64,000 nt of DNA from Ophiocordyceps camponoti-saundersi (nom. inval.) (GCA_003339415.1 PDHQ01000134.1:24948-88947); one strand, 5' to 3'; shown: positions 1 through 12,545, counted from the stretch's first letter. The notes: generated by a model from the sequence alone, not told the origin. Made by a program: numbers and translations.

Positions 1-3000
1 TGCCCTGGCTGACCTGAAGCTTCCTCAGAAGTCCAACGCCCAAAATGACGACGACGGAAACTGGGAAGACTTTCAAATTCGAGGCTCTTCATCTGGAGAC
101 AGCCAAGACGTGTGGGACTTCATCTCTGACGACGACGATGACGACGAAGACGATCGAGGGCTCGACAGCGACTTTGCCCCCTTGGATTCAGGCGATGACT
201 GGCTGTTGAGCAATTGCACAGAAATCGCTGTCAAAAACGGACTCGCGCCAGATGTCTTCCAGGCGCAGATATTGAGTCTTTTCAGCTCAAGCGGACCCCA
301 AGAAGACGAGCTACAGTCTCAGCTTACCGACTTGGTTGGGCTGGATCATCTGGATTTCGTCATCCAGCTTCTCTCAAACAAGGACGACGTCGTTTCCGCC
401 CTACGCCCCCAGCCTGAACCGGAGCAACGACTGTTGACCAAGTCTGAGCGGGAAGCAGCCCTTCGCCGACGTGATCTCGAACACAAGTCTGCCGCTCTCG
501 CTCCGAGCCATTCCAAAGAGCCTCAATACCCTCACGTGTACAAGTCATATCACGCCGGAAACACGCTGAGCTCCGCGGGGAAAAAGTATGGCCTGCCTGT
601 TGGTAGCGAGCGGCTTCAGTTCGATAAGTATGAGGAGTACTTCATTCCCGCTGGCCGTAAGGGCGAGATCGGCCCCGGTCAGACGCTCGTCAAGATAGGG
701 GACATGGACGGCCTTTGCAGGGGAACGTTTAAGGGGTACAAGACGCTCAATCGGATGCAGAGTCTCGTTTACCCCGTTGCGTACAAGACGAATGAGAATA
801 TGCTCATTTGCGCCCCGACTGGTGCTGTGAGTCGATGCTTCTTCTTCTTCTTCTCCCTGCTTGAGCTCACCTTAAACGATCTTAGGGAAAAACTGATGCC
901 GCCATGCTCACGATATTACACACGGTAGGGCAACATGCTGCTCCAAGTCCGGTCGAGGATCCTCAAGCGGACAAGTTCACGGTCGAGATCGACGACTTCA
1001 AAATCGTCTACGTCGCCCCCATGAAGGCCTTGGCCGCCGAAATCACAGAGAAGCTCGGCAAGCGACTCGCCTGGCTCGGCATCAAGTGTCGTGAGTACAC
1101 CGGAGACATGCAGCTCACAAAGGCGGAGATTGTCCACACCCAGATCATCGTCACGACCCCCGAGAAGTGGGACGTCGTCACGAGAAAGGGCACCGGTGAC
1201 ACGGAGCTGGTCCAAAAAGTGCGCCTTCTCATCATCGACGAAGTCCACATGCTCCACGATGAGCGTGGTGCCGTCCTTGAATCCCTGGTTGCTCGGACAC
1301 AGAGACAGGTTGAGAGCACGCAGTCGCTAATCCGCATCGTCGGCCTCAGCGCGACGTTGCCCAACTACGTCGATGTGGCTGACTTTCTAAGGGTGAACCG
1401 ATATGCCGGCCTCTTTTACTTTGACGCCTCCTTTCGCCCCGTGCCGTTGGAGCAGCACTTTATTGGCGTCAAGGGCAAGTCCGGCACCAGGCAGTCCAAG
1501 GACAACCTCGATACTGTCGCTTTTGACAAGGTCAAGGAGATGCTACAGCGCGATCACCAAGTCATGGTCTTTGTGCACTCGAGAAAGGACACCATGGTTA
1601 CGGCCAAGATGCTTCATCAAAAAGCCGTCGAGCAAATGTGCTCCGACTTGTTTGACCCATCTGGCCATCCGCGGTACGACCAGGCTTCGAGGGATATTAG
1701 GACCTCTCGCTCCAAGGACCTCCGTGAACTGCTCTCCAAGGGCATTGGCATTCACCATGCCGGCATGGCCAGGGCCGACCGAAACCTCATGGAGCGGCTA
1801 TTCGGGGAGGGCGTTCTCAAAGTCCTATGCTGTACCGCAACGCTCGCCTGGGGTGTCAACTTGCCGGCCGCCGCCGTCATCATCAAGGGGACGCAAGTTT
1901 ACAGCGCCCAGGCCGGAAAGTTCGTCGACCTCGGCATCCTGGACGTGTTGCAGATCTTTGGTCGCGCCGGCCGTCCTCAGTTCGAGGACACGGGCATCGG
2001 CATGATCTGCACGACCCATGACAAGCTGCAGCATTACCTGACGGCCGTCACGGAGCAGCTGCCCATCGAGTCCAAGTTCTCGGCCAAGCTGGTCGACAAC
2101 CTCAACGCCGAAATCGCCCTCGGAACCGTGACATCCCTTGAGGATGCCGTCCAGTGGATCGGATACTCGTACCTCTTCGTCCGCATGCAGAGGAGTCCCA
2201 CGGCCTACGGCATCGATTGGGCCGAGTTCCGCGACGATCCGGCCCTGGTGCAGAGGCGACGGCAGCTCGCGACCCAGGCGGCTCGGACGCTGCAGAAATG
2301 CCAGATGATCATTTTCAACGAGAGGACGGAGGAGTTGCGCAGCAAGGACATCGGCCGAATCGCCAGCCAGTACTACATTCTGCATTCCAGCATCCAGGTC
2401 TTCAATGCCATGATGCGGCCCCAAGCTACTGAGGCTGACATCCTGAAGATGATCAGCATGAGCGGGGAGTTTGACAACGTACAGTCCCGCGACAGCGAGG
2501 CCAAGGAGTTGACGCACCTCAAGAACAACGTGGTGCCCTGCGCCGTGGACGGAGGCATCGACACGCCGCAGACCAAGACCAACCTCCTCCTCCAGTCGTT
2601 CATCTCTCGACAGCAGCCAGAGGACTTTGCCTTGTCCAACGACATGAACTACGTGGCGCAGCAGTCGGGTCGCATCTGCAGGGCCCTGTTCATGCTGGCG
2701 CTGAACCGCAGATGGGGACATCAGTGTCTCGTTCTCCTGACGCTATCCAAGTCGATCGAGAAGAGGATCTGGCCCTTTCAGCATCCGCTTCATCAGTTCG
2801 ACCTGGCCAAGCCTATCCTGAACCAGCTCGACGCCCGAGAGGGCTTGACGATCGAAGCCATGAAGGACATGGAGCCGGCCGAGATTGGGGGGCTCGTGCA
2901 TAACCACGGCGCCGGCAAGACCATTTCCAAGCTGCTGGGGCACTTCCCGACGGTCCACGTCGAGGCCGAGATTGCGCCCCTGAACCGAGACGTGTTGCGG

Positions 3001-5892
3001 ATCAAGCTCTACGTCATACCGGACTTTTCCTGGCGAGACCAGATGCACGGCACGTCCGAGTCCTTTTACATCTGGGTCGAGAACTCGGAGACGTCTGAGA
3101 TATACCATCACGAGTTCTTCATTCTGAGCAGGAAGAAGCTGCACGACGACCACGAGCTCAACTTTACCATTCCGCTGTCGGACCCCTTACCGGCGCAGAT
3201 ATACGTCCGGGCCGTGTCGGATCGTTGGCTGGGCGCGGAGACGGTGACACCCGTGTCCTTCCAGCACCTCATCCGGCCGGACACGGAGAGCGTGTACACG
3301 GAACTGCTCAATCTGCAGCCGCTTCCGATCACAGCGTTGAAGAATCCTGCACTCGAGGACCTCTACAGCCAGCGCTTCCAGTTCTTCAACCCGATGCAGA
3401 CGCAAATCTTCCACACGCTCTATCACACGGCCGCCAACGTTCTCCTCGGCTCACCCACTGGCAGCGGCAAGACGGTGGCGGCGGAGCTGGCGATGTGGTG
3501 GTCGCTGCGGGAAAGACCTGGGTCCAAGGTGGTGTACATCGCGCCGATGAAGGCCCTCGTCCGCGAGCGCGTCAAGGACTGGGGCAGCCGGCTCGCGCGC
3601 CCCCTCGGGCTGAAGCTGGTCGAGCTTACCGGCGACAACACGCCGGACACGCGAACCATCAAGGATGCCGACATCATCGTCACGACGCCCGAGAAATGGG
3701 ACGGCATCTCGCGCTCATGGCAGACGAGGGCTTACGTCCGGAAGGTCGGTCTCGTCATCATCGATGAAATCCATCTCCTGGCCGGGGACCGCGGGCCGAT
3801 ACTGGAAGTTATCGTGTCGCGGATGAACTACATGGCGTCGACGACGAAGAGCGCCGTTCGGCTGCTGGGCATGTCGACGGCCTGTGCCAACGCGACGGAC
3901 CTGGCCAGCTGGCTGGGAGTCAAGGAGGGTCTCTTCAACTTTAAGCATTCGGTGCGGCCGGTGCCCCTCGAGCTGTACATCGATGGCTTCCCGGAGGTCA
4001 GGGGTTTCTGTCCGTTGATGCAATCGATGAACCGGCCGACGTTCCTGGCCATCAAAAACCACAGCCCGGACAAGCCCGTCATCGTCTTCGTCGCCTCGCG
4101 GCGGCAGACGCGGCTGACGGCCAAGGATCTGGTGAACCTCTGTGGTATGGAAGAGAACCCACGACGGTTCCTGCGGATGGATGAGGACGACCTCGAGCTC
4201 AACCTGGCTCGGGTCAAGGACGACGCGCTCCGGGAGGCCATCAGCTTCGGCATCGGCCTACATCACGCCGGACTGGTCGAGTCGGACCGTCAGCTGGCAG
4301 AGGAGCTGTTCCTCAACAACAAGATCCAGGTGCTGGTGGCGACGAGCACGCTAGCCTGGGGCGTCAACCTGCCGGCGCACCTGGTGGTCGTCAAGGGCAC
4401 GCAGTTCTACGACGCCAAGGTCGAGGGCTATCGCGACATGGACCTGACGGACGTGCTGCAGATGCTGGGACGGGCCGGCCGGCCGCAATTTGACACGTCG
4501 GGCGTGGCTCGCATCTTTACGCAGGACGCCAAGAAGGACTTTTACAAGCACTTCTTGCATACGGGCTTCCCGGTAGAGTCTTCGCTGCACACGGTGCTCT
4601 CGGATCACCTCTGCGCCGAGGTAGCGGCCGGGACCATCGTGACGAAACAGGACGCGCTCGACTACCTCACCTGGACCTTTTTCTTCCGAAGACTGCACAA
4701 GAACCCGTCCTACTACGGGCTACGCCTCTCGGCCGACGAGCACGACTCGCTCGCGGCGCAGCAGCTGGCAAACGAGTACATGGTCGACCTGGTGAGCGGC
4801 TCGCTCGACGAGCTGGCGGAATCGAGCTGCGTCCAGGTCTTCCCCAACGGCGACGTCGAGCCGACGGCGCTGGGGAAGATCATGAGCCACTATTACCTCT
4901 CGCACAAGACGATCCGGCTCCTCGTCCGATGCGCAAAGGCAGACGCCTCCCTGCTAGAGGTCCTGTCTTGGATGTGTCAGGCAAGCGAGTACGACGAGCT
5001 GCCGGTCCGTCATAACGAAGATCTCATCAACGAGACCCTCTCCGCCAACCTCCCCCATAAAGGTCAGGAGCTGGGTCTTCCCATGTGGGATCCTCACGTC
5101 AAGGCCTTCCTGCTCCTTCAGGCTCACCTTTCGCGCATCGACCTGCCCATCGCAGATTACGTCGGCGACCAGACCAGCGTGCTGGACCAGGCCGTTCGCA
5201 TCCTTCAGGCTACCATCGACGTCCTCGCCGAGCTGGGCCTCTTATCAACCTGTCTAGAAGCCATGAGACTGATGCAGTGCATCAAGAGCGCCCGCTGGCC
5301 CTCAGACAAGCCCGTCTCCATCCTCCCCGGCGTCAGCATCGAAAGCAGCAGCAGCACCAACAACACCCTTTCAATCGCAGACCTAGCCGCCCTAACCCCA
5401 TCCCAAATTCCCCCCCTAGCCACCAAGCTCTCCATCCGCCCCGACCAGCGTCCCCGCTTCCAAACGGCCATCTCCCACCTCCCAGACCTAACCATCACCC
5501 CCATAATCGAAAAATCCACCCCACACTCCCTAACGATCGAGCTCCGTCGACGCAACCCCCTCCCCCCCCAATGCCGCGTCTGGGCACCGCGCTTCCCCAA
5601 GCCCCAAACAGAAGGCTGGTTCGTCGTCGTCAGTACCGCAGACGACTCCATGTTTGCCCTTCGACGCGTCGCGTGGCCTGCCAACGTCGCCAGGGGCGCG
5701 AAACCCGTCGCCACGGCTTCGTTGACGTTGCCTGAGGCGTTGCCGGGGGGAACTGTTCGCGTCTTGGTCGTTAGCGATGCGTATCTTGGGCTGGAGAGGC
5801 GGATTGAGGCTGTTCTTCCTGAGGGAGAGGGAGAGGGGGAGGGGGAGAAGAAGCAGTGTGTTGAAGCGGCTGTGACGGATGTGAGGAAATGA
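1..5892 (+). CDS. SLH1: SLH1/ASCC3-type double-cassette RNA helicase, 5' partial
   Basis: Ski2-like superfamily 2 helicase with two helicase cassettes, each followed by a Sec63-type region. In yeast and humans this family (Slh1, ASCC3) splits collided ribosomes in ribosome quality control; that role is family knowledge. The reading frame is open at the left edge (codons from base 2), so the N-terminus is missing; 1943 residues are visible. One intron, 827-885, cuts the first Walker A box (APTGA then GKT). Cassette 1 has DEVH near visible residue 393 and QIFGRAGRPQ; cassette 2 has SPTGSGKT near 1131, DEIH near 1235 and QMLGRAGRPQ. An acidic Asp run precedes the first cassette. The C-terminus ends in a Glu/Gly-rich tail. 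BRR2 is the alternative, but Brr2 normally has a long N-terminal extension with a PWI-like domain, and the short region before cassette 1 fits Slh1 better. Confidence 0.93.
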
Positions 5893-6760
5893 CCTCGCAG
5901 AACTGGAGAAGCGCAAAATTCATTGAGTGTATGCATAGTCTACGCATAGGTACTACTGTACGGATATGTCTATACATATGTAGGTAGATGGAGAGTAACA
6001 CAGAGGAGGCATGATGTACATGTAAATGCACGTCGCACAGCGGAATTGCCTTCCCCAGCCACAGGCAGCAAGCTTGTACGACGGCGATGGAAAGCAGCGA
6101 ATGAGGGCGGCTGAACTTATCTATGTATGTATTTGCATTTCGGCCGGAAGCAACCCGACGCGGGGCTCCGTACTGTTTGATCTATGTACTGTAGAGAAGA
6201 TGGAAGGGGAAAGGGGGGGAAGATAAAAAGAAAGAGGTACCAAGAAGATCGGGTTCCCCTTTTCATCTGCCGTTGTATCGTGACAGCCTCTCTTTGGGAA
6301 GACTCTGTGACATATATCCTGAACGCCTGACGGGGATGATGTGGGAGAGGAGGGAGAAGGTAGATGATAAAGTATGTATGGAGATGAGGGAGATGGGAGA
6401 TGGGGATGGCGAGGTTATGTGAAAGGGGCGGATATGAATTAAAGGGTAAACAGACGAGATAGATGGCGTAAGAAGATGATAGAGGATGAAGAAGAGGAAG
6501 AAGAAAGGGAGATGGGAAGAGAGAATAACAGTTAATAAAAGTTGACGTGTAAAACAAGATGCAAAAAATAAAATAAACGATCAGCAGTCCACGAACGGGT
6601 ATCTCTCTCAATTTCGGACGGGCCCTGCCCGAAGCTGTTGTTGGCGGTGACGGTGATGATGAGGTTGATGGTAGTGGCGGTACTGGATGGTGATGGTGGT
6701 GTTTATGATAGTGTTGATTGATGGTGGCGGTGGTGGTGGTGGTGGTGACAAAGACGACAT
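5893..6760. other. Intergenic, between convergent SLH1 and Rab genes
   Basis: No gene is supported. The stretch holds the 3' ends of both flanking genes, purine-rich sequence and a (GGT)n-rich piece at about 6660-6750. One TACGGATA octamer lies at about 5959. Confidence 0.6.
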
Positions 6761-7699
6761 TCAGCAGCACCGGCGACGGGGACGGTCGGCCTCGGCCTCG
6801 CCCGGCTGCTCCGGATTGGCGGCGGCCTGGTCGATGGTGACGGCCGGGGAAAAGGCCGGGGAGAAGAGCCAGCTACGGCGATCGCGGCCGAGACGGAAGC
6901 TGCCCCTGGCGTTGGAGCCGTCAAAGTAGCCGGCGGCGGAAGCGGTCAGGGATCCGTCCGGGGCGGACTCGAGGCCCGGGGTGGCCGGGGTGGCGGCGGC
7001 GAGGAGGAGGGCCTGCTGCAGCTTACGATTCTGCTCGACGAGCTTGCGGGCGACGACGCGGAAGACTTCCTCGACGCCCTCGCCGCTTTCCGCGCTGATC
7101 TCGTGGCAGGCGTCCCAGCCGGCTTCCTGGCCCCAGAAGCCAGAGCTTCGCTTGGAGCTCGGACTGCGAGGCTCGCCGGCGGTGGGAGGCGGGGTGGCGA
7201 TGGCGGCGGCGGCGGCGGCAGCACCGGCGGAGGAAAAGGAGACTCCAGGTGCCAGATTCTCGGCAACGTAGGCGATGCAGCGCTCGAAGGGGACCTGACG
7301 AGTGGACGGGTCGCGGGCTACGACGTCGGCCTTTGTACCGACGACGTGAAGGACGACGTCGTTGGGAAGGTTACGACGAAGCTCGGTAAGCCAGACGCCC
7401 ATGTCGTCAAAGGATTGGGCGTCGGTGATGCTATAGCATAGAATGCAGGCGTTGGCGCCGCGATAGTACAGTCGAGATATGGACCGAAAGCGCTCCTGAC
7501 CGGCGGTATCCCAAATCTGAAGCCTGACGACGGTATCGGAATCGGTATCGACGACGCGCTTGGTCATGAAGCTGGCGCCAACCGTCGACGTGGTCTGGGC
7601 GGGGTTGAAGGCGCCCTTGCAGTAGCGCATAACTAGCGACGTCTTTCCCACGCCCTGAGCGCCGAGGACGACGATCTTGGCCTCTAGCGAGGATGACAT
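6761..7699 (-). CDS. Rab family small GTPase (Rab5/22-like) with a C-terminal insertion
   Basis: A 312-residue Rab GTPase without introns. Visible motifs are G1 GAQGVGKTS (residues about 13-21), a G2 Thr in TVGASF, G3 WDTAGQE, G4 GTKAD (Thr in place of the usual Asn), G5 ISAES, and a C-terminal double cysteine (RRRCC) expected to carry two geranylgeranyl groups. TVGASFMTK resembles the Rab5/Rab22 branch, which acts on early endosomes; that placement is inference. It is about 100 residues longer than a typical Rab. An Ala/Pro/Ser-rich insertion (about residues 155-190) sits between G4 and G5, and a long low-complexity tail precedes the cysteines. The start at 7699 gives the usual short N-terminus ahead of G1. 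It converges with SLH1. Confidence 0.9.
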   Translation of the reverse strand: MSSSLEAKIVVLGAQGVGKTSLVMRYCKGAFNPAQTTSTVGASFMTKRVVDTDSDTVVRLQIWDTAGQERFRSISRLYYRGANACILCYSITDAQSFDDMGVWLTELRRNLPNDVVLHVVGTKADVVARDPSTRQVPFERCIAYVAENLAPGVSFSSAGAAAAAAAIATPPPTAGEPRSPSSKRSSGFWGQEAGWDACHEISAESGEGVEEVFRVVARKLVEQNRKLQQALLLAAATPATPGLESAPDGSLTASAAGYFDGSNARGSFRLGRDRRSWLFSPAFSPAVTIDQAAANPEQPGEAEADRPRRRCC

Positions 7700-9445
7700 G
7701 TTGCATGCAGGTAGGGAGGTAGGTATCCGTGGATGGGTAGGTAGGTACCTAGGTTAAGTATTGTTGAGAGGGAAGATGATGACGATGGCGGTTTGTTTGT
7801 GGCTGTTCTTGATTGAACAAGGGAAGGGAGAGGAGAGAGGGGAGAGGGGAGAGAAGAGAGAGGGGAGAGGGGAGAGAAGAGAGAGAGAAAAGGCGAGAGA
7901 AGCGGCCTTATCGCATCGTCGAATTGACCTTGAACGGCGATCGCGTGGTCATCGTCGGCTATGGCGGGAAGATGCAGGGAAGGTTATTTTGTTGTTTGTT
8001 TGTTGTTTTCTCTATTGTTTGGGTTCAAGTCGTCATGGGAAGAGAGATGTCGGATGAGGCAGGGCGTAGGAAAGACGAGAGGAATAGGAGAAGAGAGGGA
8101 GAGAGAGATTATTGTGAGAGAGGGGAGAGATGGGAGGAAGATGAAGGAGAAGAAGGAGATGCGAGAGACAGAGAGAGTTGGAGTCATCCGAAGTCGTCAG
8201 ATGGTCGTACTGTGCGATCTAAACGGTATCTGCATGGTATAGCTTATCTTGCAGGCTGCAAGAAACGGACTGCACAGCGTAGTAATAGCCTGGGTTGGCG
8301 TGGGAAGCCCAGTAAAAGGTGGGTAGGAGCGGGGCGGAAAACACGGTGCGAATAGTATCGAGTGCATACTCACTCGTAGGTATCTACTAGCCTGACATGG
8401 TATGGTATGGCTTGGTTGGTTGGGTTGGGAAGAGGCTTAGCCTGTCTGTGGCTGCTGCTGTTGTGCTGTGGCTGTTGTTTGTCTGTGTCTACCTCCTATC
8501 CCGTCTGTATGTGTGTCTTTCTTTGTGCGTCCCTTGATGATGATGATGATGATGCCTGACCTGAATGACGATCTAGATTGTATCTCTAATCAGCTTCCCG
8601 TCACTCCATTTTTTTTTTATTTCGGGCCGGCCCTTTTTTTTGTTTGGTCCGGGGGGGAGGGAAAACCGTCTCAAACTTCCCCCCAAATTCTGAACAAGGC
8701 AGCCTACCTACCTAGGCAAAGCATCATCAAGCACGCGTTGAGGAATGCATGTGACGCATGGCTGGCAGCTGATGGATGAGCTTTTGCCAATTGAATATCG
8801 CGCCCACGAGACGGTTATGACGAACAAGGTCTTTGACATTCCTCTTACATACAACTTGGTACTTTGCAGCTCTGCAGGGTCGAATCATGGTCCCTCCCTC
8901 CCTTCCCCCCCAGGTTTCCCTTTTCTCGTTCTCCTTCTTCTTCTTCTTCTTCTTCCCCGGTGTCTTACATACATACAGTTTTCTCTCTCTCTCTCTCTAT
9001 GTACGGTCTCTTCACATCCCTTCATCTTTCTCTCCCTCTACCTACCTATTCACTCACTCACTCACTGGCTGAATAATACATACATTGAACAGGCTTCTGC
9101 GCCTCTTCCACAACCACCCCCCACCCGCAACAACCTCCCCCCTGACAACCAATCAACCAACCAACCAACCAATTACCCTTAGTACCTACTAAGTAAACTC
9201 GGCGATTCGCCGCGTACCAGAATGCGACGGAAAGCATAGCGCCGGCGCCAACCTCTAATACCGACACCGACCTACCTCTTATCCAATCCCGTCCTGTCCT
9301 ATACAACTCCGCACTTACCCCAGTCCCACGCCTCCTCCTCCTCCTCCTCCTCCTCCTCCCCCTTATTGTCTGTCTCTCTATACATACATAGCTTACCCGT
9401 CTAGGGGTTGTGACGGGTTACCCGCCATTGTTTGCCGCTTTGTCT

Positions 9446-9517
<72 letters not shown>

Positions 9518-9958
9518 ANNNNNNNNNCCTTTTTGTTTGTGTTTTCTTTCATACTAAGCTTTCCCGCCTTGGGGTTGTGAGGGGGTACCCGGCGCGGTTT
9601 TCGGGGTTGGCTCCCCCCCCCCCCCCCCCCCCCCACCCCCATCTTCTTGTTCCTCCCCAGCCCGGCCCGTCACTTACAAGACATGCCCCGTCTCTTCTTT
9701 TTTTGTTTGGCCTCCCTCCTTTTCACACACTCACACACGCAATCTCTCTCTCTCACTCACACACTCCCCCGCCCACAAGCCCGTGAAACAAAAGTGGCCT
9801 ACCCGTGGCATGTCTTCTTCGTTCATTTATTAATCAAGGCCCGTTCCCGCCGCTACTGAACCGGGCTCTCTCTCTCTCTCTCTCTTCCTGCTCATCGTCT
9901 CTTCTTACCCAACTCGAGCTCCAATTTCCTCGTCGCTTCATCTTCATTTCTCACCATC
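7700..9958. other. Long intergenic region, low complexity
   Basis: No gene is supported over about 2.2 kb. It holds GA-rich runs (7820-7890, 8080-8180), GATGAT, TTC and CT microsatellites (about 8535-8555, 8934-8956, 8982-8998), TACA and TAGG tetranucleotide runs, a CTC run (9330-9360), the poly-C tract with the gap, and a CT run (9869-9890) just upstream of the SUR7-like gene. The ORFs here are compositional. Confidence 0.6.
9447..9634. repeat. Poly-C tracts flanking an assembly gap
   Basis: A run of 71 C (9447-9517) is followed by A and nine N (9519-9527), and a second C run lies at 9613-9634. The sequences left of the two C runs look like imperfect copies of each other: both contain a GGGGTTGTGA core followed by a GGTTACCC/GGGTACCC stretch. 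This suggests one locus represented twice by low-quality reads. Confidence 0.8.
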
Positions 9959-11027
9959 ATGGCCGCCGCCGGCAGATTACTCGTCTTGCTGCCCGTTGTC
10001 CTCGCCCTTGTCAGCTTCGTCCTCACCTCTCTCACCCTCTTTGCCGGTCATAAGCAGGGTTTCATGGAGGACTATGCCGTCATTCGGGTGAGCCAAACCA
10101 GCCAGCCCCGACATCATCACCTACAGTGCTGTATGCTAACAACAACTCAACTGTCAAGATCAACACCTCTCATATCGGTCACAACCTCTTCGATAAGCGC
10201 GACGACTCCAACGGCCAGCCAACTCTCCTCACCGACCTTCAAGGCTGGATAAACGACAAAAAGGGCGATATCGAAGGCACCATCAAGGGCAAGCTTAATG
10301 AGGGCGCCGGCCGCCTCGTCGACAAGGTCGTCGACAAACTACACCTCTCCCAGTGGTATTCGATGCACATCATGGACGCCTGCGAGGGATCATTCGAGCC
10401 CAACTTTACTTCCCCCGACGCCAAGCTGAAGACGACCAAGTGCACCTCGTCGGGTCCTACCCGTAAGCGTCATCTTTATTCCCCTTCTCCCGCCTCGTCG
10501 CTGACTCTTCTCTCTCTCCAGACCGGCTCAACCTGACCCATCTGGTCGACAGCCAACTCAACTCCGGCCCCTTCAAACTCAGCCTCACCGACGTCAGCTG
10601 GCCCGACAGCGTGCAGGACAAGATCGACGGGCTCAACGACGCCCTGACCGGCCTCTTCGTCGTCTACGTCCTGGCCATGGGCTGCAGCGGCCTCTCGATG
10701 CTGGCCAGCCTCGGCGCCTTCTTCCTACCCGACGTCAGGATCCTGATCCTCCTCAACCTCGTCATCGCCTCCATGGGCGGAATGGCCTGTCTCATCGGCA
10801 GCATCATCGTCACGGCCACCACGTCCGAGGCGGTCAGGCACATCAACAGCAGAGGCGCCCGCTTCGGTATCTCGGCCTTACGCGGCATCAAGTTTTACAC
10901 CGTCGGTTGGATCGCCACCGGCTTCATGCTTGCCGTCACCGCCTATTGGTTGGCTCAGTTCTTCCTCGTTCGACATGCCCTGGCCACTGCCAAGTTGAGG
11001 GAGAAGCAGCAGGCGTCAGAGGCGTGA
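9959..11027 (+). CDS. SUR7/PalI family membrane protein
   Basis: A four-pass membrane protein of 312 residues, read from three exons: 9959-10087, 10159-10462 and 10522-11027. The first intron has a GCTAAC branch point, and all frames join without stops. One hydrophobic segment lies near the N-terminus (residues about 5-28). A long non-membrane region of about 150 residues with Cys and N-glycosylation sites follows, then three membrane segments (the third containing WIATGFMLAVTAYWLAQFF) and a short charged tail. This is the layout of the SUR7/PalI family: eisosome and cortex proteins in yeast, pH-sensing PalI/Rim9 in filamentous fungi. The sequence does not show which branch it belongs to, so no symbol is given. 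Confidence 0.85.
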
Positions 11028-11627
11028 GACTGAGGCAAAGACAGAAGAGAGAGAAGAAAAAAACACGAACAAAAGAAGAAGAAGACGAAGTTGTCACGAT
11101 TATGATGAAAAAAAAAGGAGAGAGACGGTTTTAATCAGCGCTGTTGTTTTCTTTTTTTCTCCAACTCATGTTTGGTGAGGAGCTGGGAGTTGATTCTGAG
11201 AGTCATCCCTTGAGACTTGTGAGTGTGTGAGAGATGAGCGAGAGAGAGAGATGATGATGATGATCTTCTTGGGGCTCGCTCGCCCTCTTTTGTATAACGA
11301 CATTTTTTATATTACTTTGATATATCTTTACTACTAGCTTAGTTATTTAGATAGAGCTGCAGGAAAGGAAGACCAAGGGGAAGAAGGGAAGGTAGAAAAG
11401 GGGAAGAAAGAAGGGACGAGCGATCGTCGTCATGATTAATACCCTCCTTCGGGAACTATGTTGTTGTAGTTGTTGCAGTTGCAGTTGCTGTTGTTGCAGT
11501 TGCAGTTGTTGGTTGTCCACGATGACAAGAGAAGAAAAGAGAAGAAAAGAATAGAAGATGAAACGGTTAGACGACAATGAAAGGCCTGATGGCATCTTGA
11601 GTCTTGACTACCTACACCATCTCTCTT
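11028..11627. other. Intergenic with trinucleotide-like repeats
   Basis: No gene is supported. There are GATGAT repeats at about 11250-11263 and a TTGTTGCAGTTGCAGTTG-type repeat at 11460-11512 that codes for Leu/Gln on the minus strand. It lies between the convergent SUR7-like and F-box-like genes. Confidence 0.55.
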
Positions 11628-12545
11628 TCACATGACCTTTTGTCCGCACAACCCTATCCGCAGAACCCTATCCACAGAACCCCGTTCATATAACTTACAA
11701 CTTGCTGACCTCAGTATACATACGTGACGCTCTGGTTCAACCGAGGATGGCTCTGCTTCATCCGCCAACTTCTCCTGTTCTTCATCAGCTGACGACTTCT
11801 CCTCTGCTTCCTCAGCTGACGACTTCTCCTCTGCTCCTTCAGCTGACGACTTCTTCTCTGCTTCTTCAGTCGACGAACTCTCTGTTCCTTCAGCTGAGGA
11901 CTCCTCTACTTCATCAACCGGTAAATTTCCTGCTCCTCCAGCCGAGGAAGCCTCCTCCAGCTGAAGCCTCCGCCATTCACACTCTTTATTCCAAACGTCA
12001 ATCGTCCAGCAATAATATTGGCGAGAATTAAATGTCCAGGCAATATCCTCCAAAATACGAAGCGCCTCAAACTTTTCACCCCGCCAAATCCGAGTCTCAT
12101 TGACCACTCGTGGTTTTTGATCTCGGTACTGTGACGTGTATTGTCGAAACATGGCCGAGCTGGGAACCTTGACCTTCTTCCCGGCATAACACCATAGGAG
12201 GTACTTGCAGGTTAGTCTCAGTTTGAGTTGCTCTACCGGTTCGAAGATGTCGTGGATCATCCAGAGGATGTCTAGGGGGAGGGAGACGAGCATTTTCGAT
12301 TCCAACTGTGGATGTGTCGTTGTGTAGTCGAGCTTTTTTTTAAATCGTTTGCCAAGTCAGTTAAGAAAGGGAGAGAAGGGCGAGCATCATCGACTTACCC
12401 TGGCAGGAATCTTGAATTCGCCCCATTCGCGAGCGGGATGATTTCGTTCCCTGTCATCTACATGATAGTCGTTCAAGACATCTTTTTTTCCATTCCATGC
12501 GAGCATACAGTCGTAAAGGAACCAGTGGTCGTTCTCTGAAGTCAT
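11628..12545 (-). CDS. F-box-like protein with C-terminal Glu/Ala/Ser repeats
   Basis: The predicted protein has 274 residues from two exons, 12545-12399 and 12305-11628. The donor GTAAGT and acceptor CACAG join in phase 0, so KIPAR runs into LESKMLVSLPLDILW. Residues about 52-95 (SLPLDILWMIHDI, then LRLTCKYL) resemble a fungal F-box, which would bind Skp1 in an SCF ubiquitin ligase; this is a motif-level guess. After a Trp/Tyr-rich middle comes a low-complexity tract with about four copies of a nine-residue unit like EEKSSAEEA, then a basic C-terminus. The first exon could start further upstream (in-frame codon near 12593), but that adds only a Tyr/His/Ile run from a GAT microsatellite. It is probably lineage-specific. 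Confidence 0.6.

Noticed and set aside
1825..3767. Long ORFs inside SLH1 in other frames, including a 298-residue minus-strand ORF
   Set aside because: They are shadows of the GC-rich helicase coding sequence, without motifs.
6117..6770. 217-residue minus-strand ORF downstream of the Rab gene
   Set aside because: It is low-complexity Leu/Pro/Ser/His sequence from purine-rich DNA, with no motif.
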